A stretch of 64,000 nt of DNA, taken from Brevibacillus sp. DP1.3A. Its GTDB lineage: Bacteria > Bacillota > Bacilli > Brevibacillales > Brevibacillaceae. The notes beneath the pieces are model-generated. The model did not search any database. It was not told the origin of the DNA and saw nothing but the letters and a program-made list of their open reading frames with translations. Of the stretch, positions 24,668-34,288 are shown piece after piece. The translations under genes were made by a program, and so were the position numbers. How positions within the stretch are numbered: position 1 is the first letter of the stretch; every line of letters starts with the position of its first letter. The DNA lies in contig NZ_CP085876.1 of assembly GCF_013284245.2 (NCBI RefSeq), forward strand, positions 5,838,001-5,902,000, read 5' to 3'.

Positions 24668-25897
24668 TTACTCCTGAATACTCACCTTGCCCCCATCCGT
24701 AAGCAGCGTCTGTCCTTTTACCACGACTTTATCTCCGTTCGCTAGGCCGGATACTGCTTCAATCAGCTCGCTTGTCGAGTTACCCGTCGACACTTCTACT
24801 TGCTTGGCTGTTTCCCCTTCCAGCTTGAACACATATTGTCTGCCTTCACGATCAAATACTGCCTTGCGAGGAATGACCAGTGACTTCGCTCCTTCTGAGC
24901 CTTGCGGGAAGGTAACATTCACGACCATATCGGACTTCAATTCATTGGAAGGATTCGGGATCGTAATTTCTACTGGATAGGCCTTGAGCTGCGAATCCAT
25001 GACCGGACTAATCGCCGTTACTTTTGCATCAATCGTTTTGCCTGTAGATTGCACGTTTACTTTGACGACTGTTCCTACCTTTACTTTCGTCACATCTGCT
25101 TCGGACAAATTCGCTTTGACCACAAGTGGATTCGTTTTGACGACGGTCACAATCGGTTGCTGGCCTGCCATCTGCCCTACTGCTCCGGTCACGCTTGCGA
25201 CAAATCCGTCGATTGGGGAGACAACCGTTGCATTCGCCAATTGCTCACGAGCATTTTGCAGTCTGACCTCGGACTCCGTTACACTCGCTGCCGATACTTG
25301 CACACCTGTTTTTTGTTTTGCGCCTTGCAGCTTCTGCTTTGCATTGTCATAGGAAATCTGTGCTTTTGTGAGCGTTGTATTTGCCTCATCCATTTTCTCA
25401 GCAGCAATTGCTCCCTGAGCAAACAGCTGCTGATTACGTTGTTGATTCAGTTTTGCGTCTGCAAGCCCTCGTTCTGCTTCCGTCAAATCATTTTGTGCTT
25501 CCACCAAGCCTTGGTTAGAGGTGCTGCCTGCTTGGTTTAAGTTCGCTTTTGCCACACGGAGAGATGCTTCTTGTTCTCTTACACTGTTAGACAACTCATT
25601 CGTATCGAGTGTAAACAATAATTGTCCTTTTGTTACGGCCTGACCCAGCTTTACTGGGAGTGATGCAATTTTCCCGCCAGTTTTTGGTGACATTTGGACT
25701 TCCTCACTCGGTGCCAATTTTGCTGTCAGTCCAGACTCAGATGTGACCACACCTTGTGCCACTGTTGCAACCTGTACAGGGGTAACCGTTTCTGCTGGTT
25801 GGGCAGCAGTCGTCGTCGCATCCTCCTGGCTTGCGCAGCCTGTGATCAAAGTAAGGGAAAGTAGCGCCACAATCGCGATTCTTTTATTTATGATCAT
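24668..25897 (-). CDS. RND efflux periplasmic-adaptor (membrane fusion) lipoprotein
   Basis: 409 residues. Lipobox LITGC near residue 20, then the membrane-fusion fold: barrel-sandwich/lipoyl half ('GGKIASLPVKLGQAVTKGQLLFTLD', about 75-100), a long coiled-coil hairpin (about 105-205, Gln/Ala/Asn-rich), second lipoyl half ('VVSPIDGFVASV'), a beta-barrel and a C-terminal membrane-proximal domain. ATG 25897 has AGGAGG 8 bases upstream. In a bacterium without an outer membrane it should act as a lipid-anchored partner of the adjacent RND pump on the outer face of the cytoplasmic membrane. The gene follows the pump gene, the reverse of the usual order. Confidence 0.9.
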   Translation of the reverse strand: MIINKRIAIVALLSLTLITGCASQEDATTTAAQPAETVTPVQVATVAQGVVTSESGLTAKLAPSEEVQMSPKTGGKIASLPVKLGQAVTKGQLLFTLDTNELSNSVREQEASLRVAKANLNQAGSTSNQGLVEAQNDLTEAERGLADAKLNQQRNQQLFAQGAIAAEKMDEANTTLTKAQISYDNAKQKLQGAKQKTGVQVSAASVTESEVRLQNAREQLANATVVSPIDGFVASVTGAVGQMAGQQPIVTVVKTNPLVVKANLSEADVTKVKVGTVVKVNVQSTGKTIDAKVTAISPVMDSQLKAYPVEITIPNPSNELKSDMVVNVTFPQGSEGAKSLVIPRKAVFDREGRQYVFKLEGETAKQVEVSTGNSTSELIEAVSGLANGDKVVVKGQTLLTDGGKVSIQE

Positions 25898-25917
25898 GAA
25901 TGGTTCCTCCTCTTTTC

Positions 25918-28900
25918 TCATGCATTTGTCGATTCCAAAGTGGTAAGGCTTTTCTTTTCCTGCTTTTGCTTGCGTTTGTTACGTCTCTTTTGTCCCATCT
26001 CGTCAAACCATACGGTAACCACAGGTACGAGTATCAGTGTGATCATGGTGGAGAAGATCAGACCATACATGACAGTAGTAGCCATTGGCGCTTGCAGCTC
26101 TAAACCAGACCCAGCAGCAACCGAGAGCGGAGCAATAGCCATAATCGTCGTGAGGGTTGTCATCAAAATCGGGCGCAGACGAGCAGGTCCTGCATGTAAA
26201 ATCGCTTCATGTAACTCCCAACCCTTTTCACGCAACTGATTGATCAAATCGATTAACACAATCGCATTGTTCACGACCAGACCGATCAGCAAAATGTACC
26301 CGATCAAAACAGATACGGTAATAGGCGTGCCTGTAAACAGAAGCCCCAATATGACCCCAGTAAGGCTCGGAGGAACCGAGAACATGATGATAAATGGACT
26401 GAAAAGGGATTCAAACTGAGCAGCCATGACCATGTACACAAGCACGACGGACAAGAGAATCGCAATACCCAGATTCACAAAAGAATTTCCCATATCCTCG
26501 CTTTGCCCACCCATTTCGATGGTGTATCCGTCCGGAACATTCAGCTTATTGATGATACTGGTAATTTCCGTCGAGGCCGCTTGCAGGTTATCCCCGATCA
26601 AATCGCTTGTGACCGTCACTTCACGCGTCATGTTTTTGCGCTCAATTGATGGTGGTACATCGACTTTGCTGATAGTCGCTACGGATGTGAGGCTGATTTG
26701 AGCGCCCGTCGGCGTGGAAATACGCAGGTTCTTCAAGTAATTGATATCTTCCTTATAGTCTTCTGGCAGCTTGAGATTGATATCAATTTCATCTTCGCCT
26801 GTACGATACTGGGTAACCGTTTGACCATGGAAAGAAGTTCGCACAGCAGAAAGGATTTCATTTGTTGTCAATCCGTACAAGCTCGCCTTCTCTGTATTGA
26901 CCTTCACATCGAATTCCTGACTCATTTCCTGAACACTGGTAGATACGTTCATCGTTCCCGGTACCTTGGCTATTTCCCCTTTCACAATCTCGCTCAGTTC
27001 TGTTAAGACGTCCAGATCATCTCCGCGAATTTCAATCGAGATGGCTGCTCCGCCCCCCATACCACCGGAAAGGGATTTCACCTTGATATCTGCTCCTGCA
27101 ATATGCTTGACTTGCTCTTGCAGGCCCACAGCTATTTCCTCTGTCGATCGCTGTCTCGTAGAAATCTCTCCTACATGCAGTTCGATCGTTGCGTTATGAG
27201 AAGTAGATGCACCGCTCTCTGAAATACCGTCGCCACCCCCGACCGAGGACTTGACCAATTTCTTTTCTGGCACCTGATTGACCACTTCTTCTACCTGCTT
27301 CATTACTTTTTCAGTTTCCGTCAAGATGGTACCCTTTGGCAGCTTGATCTCTACCTGGATTAATCCTTGGTCCATATCTGGGAAAAATCCTGCGCCGAGA
27401 GATGGAACTAGCAACAATGAGCCAATCAACATGGCAAAAGCAGATCCAATCACCGTTTTTCGATGACCCAATGCCCATTTGAGCACTCTTTGATAGCCTT
27501 TTTCTACTTTATGGAACCCGATATTAAACCAGATCAGTGGATTGAAGCCGCGATAGTTTTCGTGATTCGTATGCTCTGGTACTGTTTTTAACATGCGCGC
27601 ACTCATCATCGGAACCAACAAGAAGGTGAAAACGAGTGCTGCGATGTGTGAGAAAACAACCGTCAATGCTAACGGTGCGAAAAGCTCAGCAACAATACCC
27701 TCTGTAAGCGCAATCGGTAAGAATACGCAAATTTGTGCCAATGCGGAAGCCATTACTGCCGTTCCTACTTCTTTGGAACCGATCAATGCCGCTTCCATCA
27801 TGCTCTTGCCCTGCTCCCGTTGACGGAAAATGTTCTCCAGCATAACGACAGCAAAGTCTACTAATGATCCCAATCCGAGTGTGAGACCTGCTAGGGAAAT
27901 CAGGTTGATTGTTTGACCTGTCATGTACATCAAGAGGAAGGTTGATATGATCGATACAGGCAAGACAATGACCGCAATGAGCATAGACGACAGGCTGCCC
28001 AAGAAGAAGAACAGCATAAGTACACCAATTGCACCACCTGCCAGAGCGTGTACCACCGTGTTGTCAACGGAGCTCTGAATGTATGTGGAGGTATCGAGAA
28101 CGATACGTGTTTCTACATTTGCTGGAAGCGTGCTATTAATCTTCTCCAGCTCAGCCTTTACGTCTTTTGCGATTTTGATCGTATTGCCGCCGGTGCCTTT
28201 CATCACGGCAATTCCCAAGCTGGGTTTTCCATCAATGTAGCTCAAATTAGTCACTTCTTTGATGGTGTCTGTTACGTTGGCAATATCACTCAATCGGATG
28301 AAGCTCCCACCGACAGAGATCGGAGTGAGTGCAATGGTGTCCACATTGGTGAATTCACCTTGCACGCGAATACTGGTCTTTGCGTCACCTTCCCGTATCG
28401 CACCTGCTGATCCCGATACATTGCTGTTTTCTAATGCTGCCTTTATTTGATCCAAAGTCAGTCCGTAGGCGGCGAGTTTGGCTGGGTCCACGATGATGTC
28501 GACAATTCGCTCTTGCCCACCAGTGACAGTGACCGAAGCAACACCGTTAATTCGTTCCAAGCGAGTCTTAATTACATCATCCGCGATTTTTTTCAGTTTG
28601 TTGACATCTTGTTCTCCAGTTACAGCCAGATCAATGATCGGTTGGCTTGTCGGATCAAATTTCAACACCCTTGGTGAACCAGCTGATTCAGGCAAGCTCC
28701 CTCGGACCAAATCTACTTTATCTCGCATATTCAGTGTGGCTTGATCCATGTCTGTTCCCCACTTGAAATGGAGGATGACCGAGGAGGAGCCGTTCACAGA
28801 GGTTGATGTAACCTTGTCTAAATTCGGAACCGTACCTAATGCATTTTCGATCGGTTTGGTAACCAGCTTTTCTACCTCAGCTGGAGCCGCCCCCTCAACA

Positions 28901-29049
28901 GAGGTAACAACTACGGCGACCGGAGCATTTAACGACGGCATCAATTCAATAGCTAATCGAGGAAAGGTAACCAAACCAAAAATGAAGATGGCTACGGATA
29001 TCATAATCATCGTGACCGGACGTTTAATGGATAGTTCGGATATATTCAA
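25918..29049 (-). CDS. RND (AcrB/SwrC-like) efflux transporter
   Basis: 1043 residues, full length for the HAE-1/AcrB type: N-terminal helix, periplasmic-facing porter loop, helices 2-6 (about 335-470), second loop and helices 7-12. Recognisable segments: 'KRPVTMIMISVAIFIFGL' at the start and 'LAGLTLGLGSLVDFAVVMLENI' (helix 4 region; the Asp supports proton relay). It resembles SwrC/YerP of Bacillus, which exports surfactin-like lipopeptides and confers resistance to them. Proton-driven export of an amphiphile is inferred. It overlaps the adaptor frame by ATGA and follows a MarR gene by 38 bases. Confidence 0.93.
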   Translation of the reverse strand: MNISELSIKRPVTMIMISVAIFIFGLVTFPRLAIELMPSLNAPVAVVVTSVEGAAPAEVEKLVTKPIENALGTVPNLDKVTSTSVNGSSSVILHFKWGTDMDQATLNMRDKVDLVRGSLPESAGSPRVLKFDPTSQPIIDLAVTGEQDVNKLKKIADDVIKTRLERINGVASVTVTGGQERIVDIIVDPAKLAAYGLTLDQIKAALENSNVSGSAGAIREGDAKTSIRVQGEFTNVDTIALTPISVGGSFIRLSDIANVTDTIKEVTNLSYIDGKPSLGIAVMKGTGGNTIKIAKDVKAELEKINSTLPANVETRIVLDTSTYIQSSVDNTVVHALAGGAIGVLMLFFFLGSLSSMLIAVIVLPVSIISTFLLMYMTGQTINLISLAGLTLGLGSLVDFAVVMLENIFRQREQGKSMMEAALIGSKEVGTAVMASALAQICVFLPIALTEGIVAELFAPLALTVVFSHIAALVFTFLLVPMMSARMLKTVPEHTNHENYRGFNPLIWFNIGFHKVEKGYQRVLKWALGHRKTVIGSAFAMLIGSLLLVPSLGAGFFPDMDQGLIQVEIKLPKGTILTETEKVMKQVEEVVNQVPEKKLVKSSVGGGDGISESGASTSHNATIELHVGEISTRQRSTEEIAVGLQEQVKHIAGADIKVKSLSGGMGGGAAISIEIRGDDLDVLTELSEIVKGEIAKVPGTMNVSTSVQEMSQEFDVKVNTEKASLYGLTTNEILSAVRTSFHGQTVTQYRTGEDEIDINLKLPEDYKEDINYLKNLRISTPTGAQISLTSVATISKVDVPPSIERKNMTREVTVTSDLIGDNLQAASTEITSIINKLNVPDGYTIEMGGQSEDMGNSFVNLGIAILLSVVLVYMVMAAQFESLFSPFIIMFSVPPSLTGVILGLLFTGTPITVSVLIGYILLIGLVVNNAIVLIDLINQLREKGWELHEAILHAGPARLRPILMTTLTTIMAIAPLSVAAGSGLELQAPMATTVMYGLIFSTMITLILVPVVTVWFDEMGQKRRNKRKQKQEKKSLTTLESTNA

Positions 29050-29087
29050 AATTTTCTCACCTCTTTGTTTGTAGGGAGCTCAGCATC

Positions 29088-29471
29088 TCAGCTCAGTATT
29101 TCTTTCTCCAAAATAAGCGCGCGCAAGGAATGCAGCGATGCAGGTGTGCTAGCACTCCCTTCTTGTCCCGTCCAATTCGCTGGCACACGCTCCGTCAATG
29201 CTGCCCACACAATTCTCCGATCCGATTTATCACGAAATCTGCGCACCAAGTTCATCTGTTCCAACCGATTGATTAAACCTGAGGTCGTACTATACGAAAG
29301 ATCAATCGCCTTGCTGATTTCTCCCATTGTTTTCGGGCTTATCGCGATTTGCTCCAGAATGAGAACTTGTTGCCAGGTAATATCACTTGAATCCAATGCT
29401 TGCATGGAAAGCGTGGAAAACACGGTGCTCGTTTCCCGTAGAATCTTCGCTAACTGAAACAGTTCGTTCAT
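29088..29471 (-). CDS. MarR-family regulator of the RND operon
   Basis: 127 residues with the MarR winged helix (about 30-100): 'TMGEISKAIDLSYSTTSGLINRLEQMNLVRR' split over the recognition helix, and wing 'DKSDRRIV'. AGGAGG lies five bases before the ATG. First gene of the MarR-RND-adaptor operon, so it is probably the autoregulated repressor of the pump, released by an amphiphilic ligand. The C-terminal dimerisation part is shorter than usual (most family members have about 140-150 residues) and its sequence is atypical after the wing. Confidence 0.85.
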   Translation of the reverse strand: MNELFQLAKILRETSTVFSTLSMQALDSSDITWQQVLILEQIAISPKTMGEISKAIDLSYSTTSGLINRLEQMNLVRRFRDKSDRRIVWAALTERVPANWTGQEGSASTPASLHSLRALILEKEILS

Positions 29472-29699
29472 AAAAGCCTCCTACCCATTCTCTATTTTTC
29501 GGACTATCGTTTGGGGTGTTCCCCTCCACAGATCAAATTGTACTTATACGATTCGTCCCCGAAGTCTATCGAGTAGTCAAATTGTGGAATTTGATTTTAT
29601 CTATCCAGAGATAGAAGACCGTACACCCGGAGATAGACGACAGCGCATGCTAAAATGAAACTATAATGGTTACGTATTCCAAGAAAGGAGGTTGTCTTC

Positions 29700-30863
29700 T
29701 TGAACGCTTCAACTGCATCTATACGCTCCCGTTTCCTGCTCATTTGTTTTTTTGTATTGATCTCATTTTTTCTCATTCCAACTGCTTACATGCATGAACC
29801 CACCATTCCCTTTATCATCTCTCTGATCATCATCTTCTGCTTCCTGCTGGTGTTTCTCAGACCAAAAAAAAATTGGAGACCTTTTCAAAAAGACATCGCC
29901 ATTATCGTTCTTGGTACCGTGTCATTTATAAAGGTTCTATATGTAGGGCAAGAGATCGGTCTATCCTTGCCATTAGTAGCTTTTATTGGATTTCACATTC
30001 TTGAACGCCGCGGATTGTACTATGCGATTTTTTTTGGCACATGCTCCTTTTCATACATGTTCTTTTATAAAGACTATATTTTTGAGGAGGTAATCGGTTA
30101 TGTCGTGGCCTATATCGGATGGTATATAGGTGCACGAGGATTATCTCTTCAAAATCAAGCAAAGGAATCGAGTCAGCAGCATCTTAAACAATTGCAAGAG
30201 GCGCATGTTGAACTTCAGGAAGCTCATTCTGAACTTCAAGCAGCCTCTGTGAATACACTCCGTGCCGCTGTTCTGGAGGAGAGGACCAGAATCGCCCGTG
30301 ATGTTCACGACGCCTTGGGACACAGTCTCACATCGTTAATCGTTCAATTGAATGCCTTGAAATACATGCTACAAGGCGGCCCCAGTGACGCACAGGAGGC
30401 TGTGCGAGACATGCTTTCGGTATCCAAGCAAAGCCTCGATGATATACGCTCGTCTGTACATACATTAGCCGCAGACAAATCCTCTCTGGGAATCACACCG
30501 CTGCGTATACTCTTATCACGAGCACAACAGCATACCGACATCAAAATGCAGTTGATCAGTCCCAATCCAGATATTCCGCTCTCACAGCAGATGACCATTA
30601 CGCTTTACCGGATTCTCCAAGAAGCGATTACCAATTCCATTCGACATTCGGATGCAACAGAGATTTTCATCACGATTGAAAAAAAGCAAAACTTCCTATT
30701 CCTGGCTATTTGGGACAATGGGAATATTACGAATCATCATCAAATCAAACTGGGCTCTGGTTTAACAGGTATCGCAGAACAAACCAAGCAATTAAATGGA
30801 GACCTTTCCTATTCCATTCGAGAGCCCCACGGCTTTCAAATTGACATCAGCTTTCCGCTTTGA
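29700..30863 (+). CDS. NarL-type (HisKA_3) sensor histidine kinase
   Basis: 387 residues: five to six membrane helices with very short loops in 1-150, a coiled coil (about 155-195, 'LKQLQEAHVELQEAHSELQ'), HisKA_3 with phospho-His in 'RTRIARDVHDALGHSLTSL' and HATPase with 'LQEAITNSIRHS' (N box) and 'LGSGLTGIAEQ' (G box). Lack of an extracellular domain suggests sensing within or at the membrane. It starts at TTG 29700; AAGAAAGGAGG lies 8 bases upstream and no ATG is available. Paired with the response regulator downstream, and divergent from the RND operon. Confidence 0.9.
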   Translation: MNASTASIRSRFLLICFFVLISFFLIPTAYMHEPTIPFIISLIIIFCFLLVFLRPKKNWRPFQKDIAIIVLGTVSFIKVLYVGQEIGLSLPLVAFIGFHILERRGLYYAIFFGTCSFSYMFFYKDYIFEEVIGYVVAYIGWYIGARGLSLQNQAKESSQQHLKQLQEAHVELQEAHSELQAASVNTLRAAVLEERTRIARDVHDALGHSLTSLIVQLNALKYMLQGGPSDAQEAVRDMLSVSKQSLDDIRSSVHTLAADKSSLGITPLRILLSRAQQHTDIKMQLISPNPDIPLSQQMTITLYRILQEAITNSIRHSDATEIFITIEKKQNFLFLAIWDNGNITNHHQIKLGSGLTGIAEQTKQLNGDLSYSIREPHGFQIDISFPL

Positions 30864-30898
30864 TAAGCAAATAGCGATATATACGGAGGAATGCCAGC

Positions 30899-31612
30899 AT
30901 GGTAAATCAAAACAAAAAAGAGACCATTCGTGTGGTCCTGGTCGATGACCAAACGATGATCCGTCAAGGATTGGGGTATGTCATAAAAATGCAGAAGGAT
31001 ATGGAAGTAAGCGGGGAGGCTTCTAATGGAGAAGAAGCCGTGAAGCTCGTAGGAGAAATCATTCCTGATGTAGTCTTAATGGATGTACAGATGCCGAACA
31101 TGTCAGGAATCGATGCAACCCGAGAAATCACTCGCCTCCATCCTTCGATAAAAGTATTAATCCTCACAACCTTTGACACGTACGATTACATCGTAGACGG
31201 TATTCGAGCAGGTGCTGTCGGCTATATGCTAAAGGATTCCGATTCACAGGATATGTTGGACCTCATTCGCAGAGCCCATCAGGGAGAGGCACTTTTTTAC
31301 ACGGCTACTGCTGCCAAGGCTCTAGCGGAGGTTCTACAGTTTCAACAAAAGAATCACGAGTCTTCCTCTCATTTTGACTCTGATGCTGACTCTGTGCTTC
31401 CCCCTCTTGTCATGTTAGATCAGTTGACCGACCGAGAGCAGGACGTATTAGAGCAGCTATCCTACGGTAAACGGAACGATCAAATTGCGCAGCACTTGCT
31501 CATTGCCGAGGGAACCGTCAAGACGCATATCCATCGGATTTTGCAGAAAATGGGCGTAGAAGATCGTACACAAGCAGTTGCGAAGGCGATCCGGTATAAA
31601 ATCGTGAAATAA
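30899..31612 (+). CDS. NarL/FixJ-family response regulator
   Basis: 237 residues. Receiver domain (10-130) with Asp62 in 'LMDVQMPNMSGID' and the conserved 'LTTFDTYDYIVDGI', a longer than usual Ser/Asp-rich linker (about 150-175), then LuxR helix-turn-helix (about 180-235, 'LTDREQDVLEQLSYGKRNDQIA'). Cognate of the kinase 35 bases upstream. Target genes cannot be read from the sequence; the divergent RND operon is the nearest candidate but already has a MarR. Confidence 0.92.
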   Translation: MVNQNKKETIRVVLVDDQTMIRQGLGYVIKMQKDMEVSGEASNGEEAVKLVGEIIPDVVLMDVQMPNMSGIDATREITRLHPSIKVLILTTFDTYDYIVDGIRAGAVGYMLKDSDSQDMLDLIRRAHQGEALFYTATAAKALAEVLQFQQKNHESSSHFDSDADSVLPPLVMLDQLTDREQDVLEQLSYGKRNDQIAQHLLIAEGTVKTHIHRILQKMGVEDRTQAVAKAIRYKIVK

Positions 31613-31625
31613 GGAAGGAAACACA

Positions 31626-31656
31626 AAAAAACCCAAGCACCTAAGCCATGCTTGAG
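31626..31656 (-). terminator. terminator of the GNAT gene
   Basis: CAAGCA-9-TGCTTG followed by GGTTTTTTT on the minus strand; weak stem. Confidence 0.5.
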
Positions 31657-31702
31657 CGTTGATGCTGATTGAAATAGACGGCAGCTAGTCCATACTCCGT
31701 AC

Positions 31703-32161
31703 CTATCCGATCTCCACTTCCAACAACGGCAATACTCTTCCGGGGAACACGGTAGACGCGATTTCTCCTACTCGCTTTGCTCCCCTCGACAAGTAAAACG
31801 GTTCTGCGTACGGGTCACTGTGGATGGTGATGACTGGGATATCCAGCTTTTGTGCCACCTCCACCATATGCTGCCACAGAGCCTTTCCGTAACCTTTTCC
31901 TACTGCCTCCGGTTCCATGAACAAAAAGCCTAATAGCCACTGCTCTTGCTCTGCATCCTTTTCCAGACTCATGAAGCCCTTGATGCTGCCCTCAGCCTCT
32001 AGCACATATACTTCGTGTTTCTCGATATAGACAGGTGATAGCGTCAGGTCGTCGCGACAGGCCTCCATGAATTCATCACTGTATCCCCAATAAGCTTTGG
32101 AGCGATAGGCTAGCTCGCTCAGTTCGCTTGCTTCATATCCTTTTGCTCTGCGGATGTTCAT
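31703..32161 (-). CDS. GNAT family N-acetyltransferase
   Basis: 152 residues. The acetyl-CoA loop is 'VGKGYGKALWQHMVEVA' (about 90-106) preceded by the strand 'WLLGFLFMEPEA', and the C-terminal 'PYAEPFYLSRGAKRVG' matches the family. It opens MNIRRAKGYEASELSELAYRS, typical for small cytoplasmic GNATs. Substrate unknown. Single gene converging on the upstream two-component pair. Confidence 0.82.
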   Translation of the reverse strand: MNIRRAKGYEASELSELAYRSKAYWGYSDEFMEACRDDLTLSPVYIEKHEVYVLEAEGSIKGFMSLEKDAEQEQWLLGFLFMEPEAVGKGYGKALWQHMVEVAQKLDIPVITIHSDPYAEPFYLSRGAKRVGEIASTVFPGRVLPLLEVEIG

Positions 32162-32252
32162 CTTGAGCCTCCCGTTTATACAATATTTGTAAACTACCTA
32201 GCGTTTACCTGATTCTTCACGTACAAAAAGAATCCTTCCCGCCCTCACGCAC

Positions 32253-32287
32253 AAAAAAATGGTCATCGCAATGGACGACCATTTTTC
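32253..32287 (-). terminator. terminator of the amidohydrolase gene
   Basis: AAATGGTCGTCC-attg-CGATGACCATTT followed by T on the minus strand. Confidence 0.85.
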
Positions 32288-32292
32288 CTCTC

Positions 32293-34014
32293 TTACTTTG
32301 CTTCCTTTTGACGATAGACTTCCTTCCCTTCAACCAAGGTCAGCACAACTTTCGCATCCTTGATTTGAGTGACCGGAATTTTAAACAAGTTTTTATCGAG
32401 CACGATGAGATCTGCCTTCTTGCCGACTTCGATCGAGCCTGTGATGTCATCCACGTGGTTGGCGTAAGCACCATCAATCGTGAAGCTGGCGATCATTTCC
32501 GCAAGTGTCGCACGCTCGTCTGGGTTGGCAATTTTGCTCGGATCGGTTACACCGTCCTCGATCCGCGTAATGCCTTGTTGAATGCCGTGCAGTGGATTGA
32601 ATTCTGGCGTTACAATGTAGTCAGACGAAGAAGCTACATGCACCCCTTTATTCAGGAAGCTCTTCATCGGGTATTCTTTTTCTGCGCGTTCGCGACCCAA
32701 GTACGGTACTTCGATCTCATCGTAGTAGCCCTCTTCCTGCATAAACCAGAACGGCTGCACGATTCCGACTGCACCCAGCTTTTTGAAGCGCTCGATGTCT
32801 TTATCATTGACCAGTTGCAAGTGAACGAGCGAGTGGCGAGCATCGTGCTTGCCATTTTGTTTTTCAGCGAGCTCCATACCGTCCAGTGCAATACGGGTAG
32901 AAGCGTCCCCGATGGAATGGACGTGCAATTGGAAGCCTGCCTTGTCTACTGCGGCAGCTGTTTGATTGTAAACCTCTTGCTTCCAGATTAATTCTCCGTT
33001 TGTTTCTTTATGGACATATGGTTTTTCTAAGTAAGCTGTAGCACCTTCTACGACACCATCCAAGAAGATCTTAACGGCGTTGACTTGGAATAGCGGGTTT
33101 TGATTGCGCTCACGGATTTTTACGAATTCTGCGACCTGCTCAGGTCCTTTTTCCGGATTCGCTGTCAAAGCATTGCGGAAGCGGATGGTCAGCTTGTCCT
33201 CTTTCGCGAGCTCCTCGTATGCTTCCAGTACGTTCGGATAGCGCAGCATATCCGGGTCGCGCACGGTCGTTACACCGCGTTCAACCGCTTTTTCTTGGTA
33301 AGCTTCAATTCCGGACTTGTATTGTTGTACGGTGTATCCGCCGATTTTTGACAGTACCAGATCCATTGCGCTTTCACGCAACGTTCCAGATGGTTCTCCT
33401 GTTTTCGGATCGCGCTCGATAATGCCGCCCTCAGGATTTGGCGTGTCTTTCTTGATTCCGGCCAGCTTCATTGCCGCCGAGTTCACCCACAAAGAATGTC
33501 CATCATCCGAGGTCAGCGCGATTGGAGTCGTTGGAACGATCTTATCCAATACTTCCTTGCGCGGACCGATACCAGGCACTACCGGATTGCTCCAGCCGCG
33601 TCCTTGCAATGTTGGTTCGTTTGGACGCTCTTTTACGAATTTCTCGATGGTTGCAACGTATTCCTCGACAGAGCCTCCGTCAAACAAATCGATGGAGAAA
33701 ATGAGTCCCGTCGTTTTGCTCGCATGCGTATGGCTGTCGATAAAGCCAGGCAGCACCATTTGGCCTTTCAGATCGATTACTTTCGTATCCTTGCCGATGT
33801 GTGCTTTTGCATATTCATCTGCGCCGACAAAGACGATTTCGTCACCGCGAATGGCCACGGCCTCTGCCCAGCTGTCCTTCGTGTCCACTGTGTAGACCGC
33901 GCCGTTGGTTAGCACGACATCTGCTGGCTGTTTTGTCTCTTGCGCTGCAAAAGCCGACATCGGGCTCATCAGCGCTGTGGCGAGCAATGCGCAGGTTAAT
34001 TTTTTCCCAAACAC
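32293..34014 (-). CDS. secreted YtcJ-like metal-dependent amidohydrolase
   Basis: 573 residues with a signal peptide (MFGKKLTCALLATALMSPMS, site near AFAAQ). Amidohydrolase-3 fold: metal motif DSHTH (about 95-99) after 'GQMVLPGFI', 'LHVHSIGDAS' and 'SSSDYIV' as further ligand motifs, and the C-terminal 'GSIEVGKKADLIVLDKN'. Family members hydrolyse N-acyl amino acids, hydantoins or formamides. Export is less common for this family and suggests action on an external amide. Start is GTG 34014 with AGGTGG about 10 bases upstream. Divergent from a MarR-MFS operon. Confidence 0.88.
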   Translation of the reverse strand: MFGKKLTCALLATALMSPMSAFAAQETKQPADVVLTNGAVYTVDTKDSWAEAVAIRGDEIVFVGADEYAKAHIGKDTKVIDLKGQMVLPGFIDSHTHASKTTGLIFSIDLFDGGSVEEYVATIEKFVKERPNEPTLQGRGWSNPVVPGIGPRKEVLDKIVPTTPIALTSDDGHSLWVNSAAMKLAGIKKDTPNPEGGIIERDPKTGEPSGTLRESAMDLVLSKIGGYTVQQYKSGIEAYQEKAVERGVTTVRDPDMLRYPNVLEAYEELAKEDKLTIRFRNALTANPEKGPEQVAEFVKIRERNQNPLFQVNAVKIFLDGVVEGATAYLEKPYVHKETNGELIWKQEVYNQTAAAVDKAGFQLHVHSIGDASTRIALDGMELAEKQNGKHDARHSLVHLQLVNDKDIERFKKLGAVGIVQPFWFMQEEGYYDEIEVPYLGRERAEKEYPMKSFLNKGVHVASSSDYIVTPEFNPLHGIQQGITRIEDGVTDPSKIANPDERATLAEMIASFTIDGAYANHVDDITGSIEVGKKADLIVLDKNLFKIPVTQIKDAKVVLTLVEGKEVYRQKEAK

Positions 34015-34189
34015 GTTAAAATCCCACCTATCTATTTATCTAAGATGAAAAGAATGCCAAAACCGATTGTAGCATCGCAACTCTGAAAATTCCATGAAAT
34101 CAGGTCGAAAATTAGTATTTTTCCCCGATTTATGCCGAAATCAGTCACATAATGACCACCTGAATTGGTCAAATTGGTAAAAGGTTAAT

Positions 34190-34247
34190 TTGACTACGAT
34201 AGATGAGTCATTGTATACTCGTAAATGTTTTAGTGGGTAAACATTTA
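34190..34247 (+). promoter_or_regulatory. promoter and operator of the MarR-MFS operon
   Basis: A SigA-type promoter TTGACT (34190-34195), 18 bases, TATACT (34214-34219). The transcription start region is covered by a perfect inverted repeat TAAATGTTT-8-AAACATTTA (34222-34247), the expected position for a MarR repressor to block its own operon. Confidence 0.75.
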
Positions 34248-34288
34248 ACACCATATATAATTAAGTAGTGAAAACAGGAGAGGATACG

